Of a DNA stretch of 64,000 nucleotides, positions 17,750 to 25,267 are shown in pieces. The translations under genes and the position numbers were made by a program. Origin of the DNA: Deltaproteobacteria bacterium. GTDB taxonomy: Bacteria > Myxococcota_A > UBA9160 > JAJDAL01. The stretch lies in contig JAJDAL010000059.1 of assembly GCA_029261875.1 (NCBI GenBank), positions 41,189 through 105,188 on the forward strand, read 5' to 3'. The notes under the pieces were generated by a model, which saw only the letters and a program-made list of their open reading frames with translations, was not told the origin of the DNA and did not search any database. Positions within the stretch are counted from its first letter, which is position 1. Each line of letters begins with the position of its first letter.

Positions 17750-19189
17750 CTAGAGAGATTCGCTCGCGAGTCGCGCGTCGAGTTCCGCCCGCACGTGCGC
17801 GTGGCGCTCGCGCGTCAGGTCGTAGCGGCCAAAGATCCACAGCGAGGCCCCGACCAGGATGGCGATCGCGCAACCGCTCGCGTACCCGAGGTTGTGCACA
17901 ACCGCTTCGGCGACGCTTTCCGGAGCCGCGCCGGGCGCGAGTCCTACGGCGTCGACCACGATCCCCGCCACCAGGCTGCCGATCCCGAAGAACGCCTTGG
18001 CGGCGAACGAGATGGCGCCGAAGAAGACGCCTTCGCGCCGACGACCGTGGACCAGCTGATCTTCGTCCGTGATGTCCGCCATCATCGAGCGCGCGGTCAC
18101 CATGGGAGCCGCAATTCCAAAATTCGCGACCAGGCCCGTGGTGAAAACGTAGAGCGGGAGATAGAAAGAACTCGAAAGACCGGGCCAGAAACCCGCGATC
18201 TTGAGAAAGATCGGGATGACGGTAAACAGCGTGAAGATCTTCATGCCGCGGATGAACACGACCTTCTTGTCCAAGCGGTAGGCCTGGCCTCGCCAATAGC
18301 CCAAACCCGTAAAGATTCCCGTCCCCGAAGCCACGCCCCAGATGAAAAGATCCGCCGTGCTCACGCGCCAGAAGTACGTCCCCATGTGGAGCCCGAGGGA
18401 GACCGCGATCCCCCACGCCACATAGGTGACGAGGGTTCCCCAGAAGAGAGCCTGGAACGAGCGAAGTTTCAGGGCTTCGCGCATTCCGCCGAGCATGCTG
18501 CGAAAGATCGGTTCTCGCGCGGAATCCGCGTCGGCCTGCGGAAGCTGCGGGATGCACCAATGGGTCTTCGCGGCGGAAAGCACGATCAAGCTGAACATCA
18601 GGAGTGACATCGTGAGGGCAAACGGCGGGTAGGCGCCGGGATTCAATTGTCCGTTGGGAAAGGCATCCGTCGGCCGCATGAAGACCAATAGGCCGAGTGT
18701 CCCAGCGACGGCGTGTCCGATGCGGGTCAGGACCATTTGGATCGTCACGATGCTCGTTCGTTCCTGATAGTCCGTCGACAATTCCGCCCCGAGCGCCAGA
18801 TGGGGCACGTGAAACAGGGTCATGGAAAATCGCGTCAAGACCGCAAAGACCGCCAGCCAGAGAAACAAGCCGCCCTGGCCGAGACCCTCGGGCGGCGCAA
18901 AGGTGAGATAGAAGAAGACGGAAACCGGCAGTGCGGACGCATACAGGAACGGGTGGCGGCGCCCGAAGCGCGACTGCATTCGGTCCGACAACGCACCCGC
19001 GAAAGGATCGGTGATCGCGTCGAACAACAGCGCGATCATGATGGCCTGCCCCGACAGGAAGCCCGACAAACCCACGACCTGGGTGTAGTAAAACAGCAGG
19101 AACAGCGTGTAGGACTCGTTTTTGAGCCCTTCGGCGGCCTGGCCGACGCCGTACCAGATCTTCGTGGGGGTGGGGACCGTTCCATTCAT
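17750..19189 (-). CDS. MFS transporter, GPH (sugar:cation symporter) family
   Basis: 479-residue polytopic membrane protein. The family marks are KIWYGVGQAAEGLKN at the N terminus, LLFDAITDPFAGALSDRMQSRFGRRHPF (the loop 2-3 signature) and FHVPHLALGAELSTDYQERT. This is the GPH/melibiose-carrier subgroup, which imports glycosides, or other solutes in environmental relatives, with cations. ATG 19189 starts the conserved region. There is no Shine-Dalgarno, but TAGGCT lies eight bases upstream of the start. Confidence 0.85.
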   Translation of the reverse strand: MNGTVPTPTKIWYGVGQAAEGLKNESYTLFLLFYYTQVVGLSGFLSGQAIMIALLFDAITDPFAGALSDRMQSRFGRRHPFLYASALPVSVFFYLTFAPPEGLGQGGLFLWLAVFAVLTRFSMTLFHVPHLALGAELSTDYQERTSIVTIQMVLTRIGHAVAGTLGLLVFMRPTDAFPNGQLNPGAYPPFALTMSLLMFSLIVLSAAKTHWCIPQLPQADADSAREPIFRSMLGGMREALKLRSFQALFWGTLVTYVAWGIAVSLGLHMGTYFWRVSTADLFIWGVASGTGIFTGLGYWRGQAYRLDKKVVFIRGMKIFTLFTVIPIFLKIAGFWPGLSSSFYLPLYVFTTGLVANFGIAAPMVTARSMMADITDEDQLVHGRRREGVFFGAISFAAKAFFGIGSLVAGIVVDAVGLAPGAAPESVAEAVVHNLGYASGCAIAILVGASLWIFGRYDLTRERHAHVRAELDARLASESL

Positions 19190-19197
19190 CGCTGGCA

Positions 19198-19203
19198 AGC
19201 CTA
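19198..19203 (-). promoter_or_regulatory. Possible leaderless -10 (TAGGCT) for the MFS gene
   Basis: TAGGCT on the minus strand fits TANNNT and lies eight bases before ATG 19189. No ribosome binding site is seen. It belongs to a set of similarly placed elements in this window. Confidence 0.3.
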
Positions 19204-19274
19204 CCCCGTTCGACACTCGGCGACGCAATCCGGTTTCAGGCCCGGGTGGATTTCCCCGTGGTAAGCGTCGGGCG

Positions 19275-19485
19275 CTATTCCACGTAACCCAACGCCCGTA
19301 GGGCTTCGATATCTTCGCTTTCCATTTGAATCCGTTGCTTGGGGTCGGACCGCCCCTGCTCCAGGGCGCGACGGGCCACTTCGCGCAGGGGCGCGAGTTC
19401 TTCCGACAGCGCTTCCGCCGGATTCGCCTGTTCGCCCGAATCCGCGGCCAGATCGAAGTACGCTAGGGGGATTCGACCCGCTCGA
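19275..19485 (-). pseudogene. C-terminal remnant of a sulfatase-family gene
   Basis: About 65 codons on the minus strand end with a stop at 19275. They read IPLAYFDLAADSGEQANPA, then an Ala/Glu-rich helix, and finish EDIEALRALGYVE. This is the typical last segment of alkaline-phosphatase-superfamily sulfatases and resembles the end of the gene at 42359-44416 (LRMLRNLGYIE). No start codon, catalytic core or ribosome binding site is present, and the nuclease gene directly abuts it upstream. It looks like debris left when the nuclease-bearing segment replaced the rest of a sulfatase gene. Confidence 0.6.
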
Positions 19486-20019
19486 CTAGTGCGCCCACAG
19501 TCCTCGCCGGTGGGTACGCGCTTCGTTCTCCGCCGCTACGAATTCTTTTCGAAATCGGCCTTCGCCGTATACGGTCCAGAATCGAGACCACCCGTTGCGA
19601 ACCATTTCGACGTTGAGATTGTCCCCGTTGACGTAGACATAAGCGAGCAAACGACCGTGATCCCCGCGCTGGGGTCTTCCGGGCACTTCGAAATCCAAAT
19701 GGACCGGCTGCCCTCCGATCAGCTCGCGCAGCCGATCCCGGGCCTCCTCGTATCCGGCTTCCTGGCGCTCGGGTGTATCGATCCGAAGCAGTCGCACCCG
19801 GTCACCACCGCTGCCTTCACACACGGCGTACAACGTATCGCCATCGATGACATCGGTGACCTTGCAGGGACCGGCCATCTTGTTGGCGGCAACCGAGGGG
19901 AGCGGAGCATCGGCGCTGGCACGATTTCGAACGGGTTTCGTCGGAGCCGGAACACTCACCCGCCCGAGGGCGAATCCGACACCGAGGGCCACTACAGCGA
20001 TCCAGATGGAATGACGCAT
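19486..20019 (-). CDS. Membrane-anchored or secreted thermonuclease (SNase) homologue
   Basis: 177-residue protein with an N-terminal hydrophobic segment (IWIAVVALGVGFALG) and a staphylococcal-nuclease fold. The family motifs are CKVTDVIDGDTLYAV, VRLLRIDTPE and a C-terminal RNGWSRFW...FVAAENEARTHRRGLW. Ca2+-dependent SNases cleave DNA and RNA. The Arg and Glu catalytic region is conserved in outline (RIDTPE, GDHGRLLAYVY). ATG 20019 gives the best signal anchor; TAAACT is eight bases upstream and no Shine-Dalgarno is present. It abuts a sulfatase remnant downstream. Confidence 0.88.
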   Translation of the reverse strand: MRHSIWIAVVALGVGFALGRVSVPAPTKPVRNRASADAPLPSVAANKMAGPCKVTDVIDGDTLYAVCEGSGGDRVRLLRIDTPERQEAGYEEARDRLRELIGGQPVHLDFEVPGRPQRGDHGRLLAYVYVNGDNLNVEMVRNGWSRFWTVYGEGRFRKEFVAAENEARTHRRGLWAH

Positions 20020-20027
20020 AGCGGGGC

Positions 20028-20033
20028 AGTTTA
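20028..20033 (-). promoter_or_regulatory. Possible leaderless -10 (TAAACT) for the nuclease gene
   Basis: TAAACT on the minus strand lies eight bases before ATG 20019. The gene lacks a Shine-Dalgarno, so a leaderless transcript is possible. Confidence 0.3.
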
Positions 20034-20188
20034 CCGCGAAAACTCGCACGATTGTTCGACTCGATTCCCCCCTGAAGCGAGTTTTCACAGCGGCCGTCGG
20101 CCCCCAGCCTCGAGCCGCCGGATCGCATCCCGCCGCACGCCCACCGGCAAGGCCGATGCTTTCGAGACGCCTAACCGCCCCTAACTGC

Positions 20189-20194
20189 TATAGT
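20189..20194 (+). promoter_or_regulatory. Possible leaderless -10 (TATAGT)
   Basis: TATAGT lies eight bases before ATG 20203 of the transglutaminase-like lipoprotein gene, and no ribosome binding site is visible in between. Transcription would begin at or within two bases of the start codon. Confidence 0.4.
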
Positions 20195-20202
20195 TCGAGC
20201 CG

Positions 20203-20904
20203 ATGAAATCTCGACCCTGCAGCATCGTCTCGGCCCTGGCAGCCACCCTTTTCATGGGCTGCGCGACCCCACTTCCCCCTTCTTCTCAATTCGATTTCTT
20301 TCTGCCTCCGCCGGCCGACCACCCCTGGTCCGACCTGGTCGATGGCTGGCAGCAACGCACCCGCGAAAGCCTGGCTTCCCGCTCCGAATCCCCGCCCGAG
20401 GCCCTCGGCATGCGGGCCGCGGAACAGACCGGACGCCTGCGCGAGAAGTTCGAAGCCTTTCAGATGGTTCAGAAGCGCATCCTCGCCAAGCGGTTTGCCG
20501 AGTGGGCGCAGGTCGAAGCGCGGCGCCACTACCGTTCGGATCACGAAACCAGCCTGGCCGACGACCACTGGCCCAGTCTCGAGGAGCTGTTCGAAACGAA
20601 CGGCGACGACTGTGACGGTCTCGACCTGCTCGCCTACCACCAGCTTCGCGACTTGGGTTTCCGCAAGGATGAGCTCTACCGAGCCCTGATCCGCCGCGAA
20701 CGCGATGGAAAATTCCACATGGTTACGCTTTGGTTCGAGACGCGGGACGATCCCTGGGTGATCGATGCGACCGGAGCCATTACCTTTACGATGCGCCGGA
20801 TGTCGGAGCTGCCCGGGTGGGCGCCGACCCTGGTGTTCAGTGAGGACGAGCAGTTTTCTGTAGTAGAGCGAACGCCTTTCACCAAGGTCATGGCCGCGGA
20901 GTAG
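20203..20904 (+). CDS. Transglutaminase-like cysteine protease lipoprotein
   Basis: 233-residue putative lipoprotein with lipobox LFMGC near residue 19. The C-terminal half carries a transglutaminase-like Cys-His-Asp arrangement: NGDDCDGLDLLAYHQLRDLGF (Cys), KFHMVTLWF (His) and WVIDATG (Asp). Such periplasmic proteins cleave or cross-link peptides, and some are linked to biofilm-adhesin proteolysis. The preceding region is helical. The next gene downstream encodes a small secreted protein in the same direction, 56 bases away, with its own strong ribosome binding site. Confidence 0.75.
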   Translation: MKSRPCSIVSALAATLFMGCATPLPPSSQFDFFLPPPADHPWSDLVDGWQQRTRESLASRSESPPEALGMRAAEQTGRLREKFEAFQMVQKRILAKRFAEWAQVEARRHYRSDHETSLADDHWPSLEELFETNGDDCDGLDLLAYHQLRDLGFRKDELYRALIRRERDGKFHMVTLWFETRDDPWVIDATGAITFTMRRMSELPGWAPTLVFSEDEQFSVVERTPFTKVMAAE

Positions 20905-20960
20905 CGACCGTGGCGGCCCGAGGGGACGTTGGCTCATTAATACTCCTAAGGAGGGTGGGA

Positions 20961-21464
20961 ATGTTTGGACGGATGATCGCAATCGCTTTGGCCGTAATGC
21001 TGGTTTCTGCAGGTTCGGCAATGGCCGACGACATGGGGGGATCAGACATCATGATCCCGAAGGCGAAGGCCAAGGCTCCGGCCCCGGCCCCGGAACCCAT
21101 TACGGCCCCGCCGCCGCCCTTCGTCGAGCTGCAGAGCAAGTCGGTGGGCGCTGGCATCGGCCTCAGCTGGGGCCAGGGAACGCTGTTGTTCGAAGGCGAG
21201 CAGCACCCGTTCTCCGTGAAGGGACTCGGCTTGGGTGACGTCGGTATCGCGTCGCTCGTGGGGTCCGGTCACGTAAAGAACTTGAACAGCGTCGCGGATT
21301 TCGCCGGTAACTACGTCGCCGTAGGAGCCGGAGCCGCGGCTGGCGTGGGCGCTTCCGTCGTGTCCATGCGCAACCAGAATGGTGTGGTGATCAACCTGAA
21401 TGCCGAACTCAAGGGCCTCGCCCTGAACCTCGGCCCCGAAGGGTTCCACGTCAATCTGCAATAG
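20961..21464 (+). CDS. Small conserved secreted protein of unknown function
   Basis: 167-residue exported protein. The start follows AAGGAGG, giving signal peptide MFGRMIAIALAVMLVSAGSA. After a Lys/Ala/Pro-rich linker the domain reads KSVGAGIGLSWGQGTLLFEG, FSVKGLGLGDVGI, DFAGNYVAVGAGA and MRNQNGVVINLN, and consists of regular beta strands. I recall similar small secreted proteins in proteobacteria without an assigned function; I do not recognise a catalytic site. A 15-bp hairpin follows the stop codon. Confidence 0.75.
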   Translation: MFGRMIAIALAVMLVSAGSAMADDMGGSDIMIPKAKAKAPAPAPEPITAPPPPFVELQSKSVGAGIGLSWGQGTLLFEGEQHPFSVKGLGLGDVGIASLVGSGHVKNLNSVADFAGNYVAVGAGAAAGVGASVVSMRNQNGVVINLNAELKGLALNLGPEGFHVNLQ

Positions 21465-21472
21465 TGCGAGTT

Positions 21473-21506
21473 CGCAGAGGGCGCGCCTCGTGGCGCGCCC
21501 TCTGCG
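21473..21506 (+). terminator. Perfect 15-bp hairpin, probable terminator
   Basis: CGCAGAGGGCGCGCC (21473-21487) pairs perfectly with its complement at 21492-21506 around the loop TCGT. It starts nine bases after the stop of the small secreted protein. Only a weak pyrimidine tract follows rather than a T-run, so it may stabilise the 3' end instead of terminating alone. Confidence 0.6.
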
Positions 21507-21539
21507 ATATCCGCTTTCCCTCTCGCTTCCCGAAACACC

Positions 21540-22961
21540 ATGACCACATCCAATACGACACCGGAGGTGGGCGAAGACTTTACGCCCACAGAGCGACTCC
21601 TGCGCATCTTCACCGATGTACGGCCGGGAGAAGGCCGCATCGCGGTGCTCATGTTCCTGAATATTTTCCTGGTCCTGTGCGCCTACTACTTCATCAAGCC
21701 GCTGAGGGAAGGATGGATCTCCATCTCGGATCTGGGGTCACTCTCCAAAACGGAAGTAAAGGCCTACACGAGCTTCGGACAGGGACTGCTCCTGATTCCG
21801 ATCGTGAATCTGTATGGACGACTCGCCTCGAGTCTGCCGCGCGCCGTGGTGATCACGCGCTCCACCTTGTTCATGATGTCGAACCTGGTCGTGTTCTGGC
21901 TTTTACAGCCCGAGCTCTTTTTCGGCTACCTGCCGGGAACCGGAATCGCGTTCTACGTCTGGGTCGGCATCTTCGGCGTCTTCGTCGTCGCGCAATTCTG
22001 GGCCTACGCGGCGGACTTCTACACCAACGAGCGGGGCCGCCGCTTGATCCCCCTGATCGCAATCGGTGCGACCGCGGGCGGAGCCATGGGGTCCAACCTC
22101 TCGAAGGCCTGGCTCGGAATGGGTCTGTTCGGGATGGAATCGTTGTTGCTGGCGGCCTTGATCCCGCTCGCTCTCGCCCTACTCCTCACGCGCTACACGG
22201 ATTCCCGCGGGCCCCTGGGAACCGGCCGCCCCGATCCCGTTTCCGAGCCGGAACCCGCCGAGACGCCCGCAGAGTCCCGCAAGGGTGCGGCGGCGCTGGT
22301 GCTCAAGCACCGCTTCCTGTTCGCCGTAGCAGTCATCACGCTCCTATTGAACTGGATCAACACGAACGGCGAAAACCTTCTATTCAATTTCCTGCAGTCC
22401 TCGATCAGCGAACAGATCGCGGAACAAAATCTCGTCGGCGCGGCGGCGGACGATTTCCGTCTGCAAGCGGGGTCGATCTTTTATGCGGACCTCTATGGAT
22501 GGGTGAACTGGATCGCCCTGGCCCTGCAAGCCATCGTCGCGTCGCGGCTGCTCAAGCATGGCGGGTTCGGTGCCATGTTGTTGGCCATGCCGATCATTGC
22601 TCTGGGCTCTTACGCGATGATGGCCTGGCTTCCGATTCTCGCGGTGATTCGCTGGATGAAGATCGCGGAAAACGCAACCGACTACTCCATCAACAACACG
22701 GCGCGCCACGTTCTTTGGCTGCCGGTTCCCAGGAGTATGGTGTACAAGGGGAAACCCACCGTCGATACCCTTTGGGCCCGACTCGGCGACGGCATGGCGG
22801 CACTCTCGGTTCTGCTGGTGGACCGGATCTTCGATCTCTCGCTTACGACCTTTGCGTATCTGAACATTCTCCTCGTTCTGATCTGGCTCCGCTATGCTTT
22901 CCGCGTGATCCAAGGGCACAAGCGCTTGTCCGCCGGAGAACCCGCTGATGCGCTGGCCTAA
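21540..22961 (+). CDS. Npt1/Npt2-type nucleotide translocase-like membrane protein
   Basis: 473-residue membrane protein with about 11-12 TM segments. The N terminus (VLMFLNIFLVLCAYYFIKPLREG) and the central YAADFYTNERGRRLIPLIAIGATAGGAMGS match the bacterial Npt/Tlc (ATP/ADP translocase-like) branch. The C-terminal half has ATDYSINNTARHVLWLPVPR, also seen in that family. Known members exchange nucleotides across membranes of intracellular parasites; the role in free-living bacteria is not settled. It overlaps the downstream serine hydrolase gene by 14 bases. A related protein with extra domains lies at 28278. Confidence 0.8.
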   Translation: MTTSNTTPEVGEDFTPTERLLRIFTDVRPGEGRIAVLMFLNIFLVLCAYYFIKPLREGWISISDLGSLSKTEVKAYTSFGQGLLLIPIVNLYGRLASSLPRAVVITRSTLFMMSNLVVFWLLQPELFFGYLPGTGIAFYVWVGIFGVFVVAQFWAYAADFYTNERGRRLIPLIAIGATAGGAMGSNLSKAWLGMGLFGMESLLLAALIPLALALLLTRYTDSRGPLGTGRPDPVSEPEPAETPAESRKGAAALVLKHRFLFAVAVITLLLNWINTNGENLLFNFLQSSISEQIAEQNLVGAAADDFRLQAGSIFYADLYGWVNWIALALQAIVASRLLKHGGFGAMLLAMPIIALGSYAMMAWLPILAVIRWMKIAENATDYSINNTARHVLWLPVPRSMVYKGKPTVDTLWARLGDGMAALSVLLVDRIFDLSLTTFAYLNILLVLIWLRYAFRVIQGHKRLSAGEPADALA

Positions 22962-23907
22962 GCTCCTTCCCTTCCTTCTTTTCGTTTTCGTGCTGGCCGT
23001 CGATCCCGCCCGGGGCGACGGAACCGAGGGCGACACGTCCGACATCGAGATCATCCAGGATCCCGTACTCGAGCAGATGCGACGACTGGATGCGATCGCA
23101 CCGTTCGAAGACAAGGCGCCTCTCTGGAACCACATCGATCCCGCGCTGCAAGCGTCGGTTCGGCAGATTCTCAAAGAGCGGGGTTACGAAAAGGCAATCC
23201 GGCGCAACCGACTCGCCGTCGTGCTGGTGGACATCTCGGACGCGAAGCAACCGAAGGTCGCCGCCGTCAACGGCGACACCATGATGTACGCCGCGAGCCT
23301 GCCGAAGATCGCCGTCCTGCTGGGCGCGTTCGAAAAAATTGCCCAGGGCGAGATGGAATACGACCGAAGCACGAAGCAGAGTCTGCATCGCATGATTCAA
23401 GATTCGTCGAATACGGCGGCGACGCAGATGATGAACGAGGTGGGCAAGGCGTACATCGCGCGCGTCCTGATGTCCCCGCGCTACCGCCTCTACGACCCCA
23501 AGCACAACGGAGGCCTCTGGGTCGGAAAGGATTACGCCAAAGCCGGACTATGGCGCCGCGACCCGCTCCACAACCTCTCCCATGGCGCGACGGCCATGCA
23601 GGTCGCACGTTTCTACTACCTCCTGCGCAACGGCGACCTCGTCACGCCCCATTACAGCGAGCAGATGAAACAGATCATGAAGGGATCGAATCTCGAACAC
23701 AAATTCGTGCGCGCCCTGCGCCAACTGAATCCCGCGACGCTGCTGTTTCGCAAGTCGGGATCCTGGCGAACCTTCCATTCGGACTCGGCTCTGGTGGAAA
23801 AGCGAGGCTACAGCTACATCGCCGTGGTGCTGTCGAACAGCGCCGAAGGCAACAAGTGGTTGGGGGAAATCATCGTGGCACTCGACGGAATCGTCGAGTC
23901 GAGCTGA
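22948..23907 (+). CDS. Exported serine hydrolase with class A beta-lactamase motifs
   Basis: 319-residue exported protein (signal peptide LLPFLLFVFVLAV). The active-site motifs of penicillin-recognising enzymes are all present: S117-L-P-K120, S153-S-N155 and K269-S-G271. The omega-loop Glu of true beta-lactamases is not evident, so it is more likely a transpeptidase/carboxypeptidase-like or other serine hydrolase than a resistance enzyme. Its start lies inside the nucleotide-translocase gene, so the two are translated together. A paralogue with the same motif order is encoded convergently at 23924-25267. Confidence 0.85.
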   Translation: MRWPKLLPFLLFVFVLAVDPARGDGTEGDTSDIEIIQDPVLEQMRRLDAIAPFEDKAPLWNHIDPALQASVRQILKERGYEKAIRRNRLAVVLVDISDAKQPKVAAVNGDTMMYAASLPKIAVLLGAFEKIAQGEMEYDRSTKQSLHRMIQDSSNTAATQMMNEVGKAYIARVLMSPRYRLYDPKHNGGLWVGKDYAKAGLWRRDPLHNLSHGATAMQVARFYYLLRNGDLVTPHYSEQMKQIMKGSNLEHKFVRALRQLNPATLLFRKSGSWRTFHSDSALVEKRGYSYIAVVLSNSAEGNKWLGEIIVALDGIVESS

Positions 23908-23923
23908 CCCCGACCCCGCCGCC

Positions 23924-25267
23924 TCAATTCCCTTCGGCGGCGTTCAGCAGTTCTTCTTCCGAAATCTGCGGTTCGGCCTTCGGCGGCATCCCCACCGAAT
24001 GGAAGGACTCCACCAATCGGTGAATCCGCGTGGCGAGGGTTTGATGTTCGACGGCGGAGTTCTTTCGCAACACATTCGAGAGCACTACGGAGATGTAGTG
24101 GAGCTCAGGCTGCTCGTCGTAGACCTCGACGCCCGCCACGGAGTTCAAATAATTCAGCCGATTGCCCTGGTATTTCTTGCAGGTAAATCCTTCTTCCGGC
24201 TTGCAGCTATAGAGGGACCCCGACTTGAAATAGACCGCCGCGTTGGCGAGGGCCGGCGACGAGCCGTAGCGAATTCGGCGGTCCGAAAGATAGAGGAGCC
24301 GCTTGATTTCGAGGCTCGAGAACGGATCCACCAATTTTCCCTGCTCCATCTTGAGCATGAAGCGAAGCAACTCGCGCGCCGTGGCGTGGCTCGAGGTTCC
24401 AGGCACGCGTTTCTTCCCCTCGCGCGTAAAGAAGCTTCCCTGACGCAGGGCCTTGAGGTCGAGCCCGTTTCGGGTGACGGGAGTCGTGATGGCGTCCAGG
24501 AAAATGCGCTGTAGGTCCGTCTTCTTCGAATCCGCGAAAAACGCGTCCGCCCGCGCTACGGGAACCGGGTACTCCGTCCCGAAATGCTTCAAAAGCACGA
24601 GCTGCGACATCAACATGGCCGCCGCGGCATTGGAGCTGCTGGAACACATCCAATCCAGGTAGGTCCACAGGTTCGCGGTGTCGCCTTCTTGGATCGGGCG
24701 TTTACGAACGCGGTCGCCGCCGATTTCGTAGAAGGGAACGACGTGGGAATCTTTGCGAATGAACCCGTTGGCGGTGAGTTGGGTGTTCTTCAGAATGGCG
24801 CGCCGCGCGTCCAGGTCGTCGGGATAGACGTCCGCCAGCGCCTGGAAGATCCCCAAGGCGACGAGGACTTTCCCGACGGAACCGGGATTCTGGATCTTAT
24901 CCGGATTCACCGCCGCGTACTTGGGGTTGGCGGGATCCGTGATATCGAGAACGACGACGCCGTACCTCGACTTCTCGGATTCCAACAGAGCCGCCACCTT
25001 CGCGGAAAACGCGGCGTCGGGCGCGGGCAAGGCGAAGTCCGGATTGCCGAGCATGCGCAGCGTCACGCGATCGCTGGGAAACGTTCCTCCCTTCGCGAGC
25101 CGTCCGGCCTGGACCAGGGGCTCCATGGCCAGGCGATACCCTTCGAGGCGCGTAATGCCCGTCCACTCCATGCCATCCAGGGGATACGCGTGCGTCCCCC
25201 CAGCGGAAAACGCCATGGCGGCTGCGAGCAACAGGGAAACTGCGGAAAGACTTCGGGAACGATTCAT
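23924..25267 (-). CDS. Second exported serine hydrolase with beta-lactamase motifs
   Basis: 447-residue exported protein (signal peptide SAVSLLLAAAMAFSAGG). Motifs are S130-V-G-K133, S211-S-N213 and K348-S-G350. It shares local patterns with its convergent neighbour (VVLDITDPANPKYAAVN here, VVLVDISDAKQPKVAAVN there, and YISVVLSN versus YIAVVLSN), so the two are paralogues. It has an extra N-terminal region (residues 28-100) and additional cysteines (C208, and near 355 and 362). It overlaps the dikinase-like gene by four bases (ATGA), so they form one operon. Confidence 0.85.
   Translation of the reverse strand: MNRSRSLSAVSLLLAAAMAFSAGGTHAYPLDGMEWTGITRLEGYRLAMEPLVQAGRLAKGGTFPSDRVTLRMLGNPDFALPAPDAAFSAKVAALLESEKSRYGVVVLDITDPANPKYAAVNPDKIQNPGSVGKVLVALGIFQALADVYPDDLDARRAILKNTQLTANGFIRKDSHVVPFYEIGGDRVRKRPIQEGDTANLWTYLDWMCSSSSNAAAAMLMSQLVLLKHFGTEYPVPVARADAFFADSKKTDLQRIFLDAITTPVTRNGLDLKALRQGSFFTREGKKRVPGTSSHATARELLRFMLKMEQGKLVDPFSSLEIKRLLYLSDRRIRYGSSPALANAAVYFKSGSLYSCKPEEGFTCKKYQGNRLNYLNSVAGVEVYDEQPELHYISVVLSNVLRKNSAVEHQTLATRIHRLVESFHSVGMPPKAEPQISEEELLNAAEGN

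Noticed and set aside
20034..20188. Possible short minus-strand coding fragment between the nuclease and transglutaminase-like genes
   Set aside because: A frame reading VGVRRDAIRRLEAGG exists but is short, without a start, ribosome binding site or recognisable family.
22948..25267. Antibiotic-resistance beta-lactamases
   Set aside because: The three active-site motifs fit, but the omega-loop Glu is not evident and the context is an envelope cluster, so I name them only serine hydrolases.
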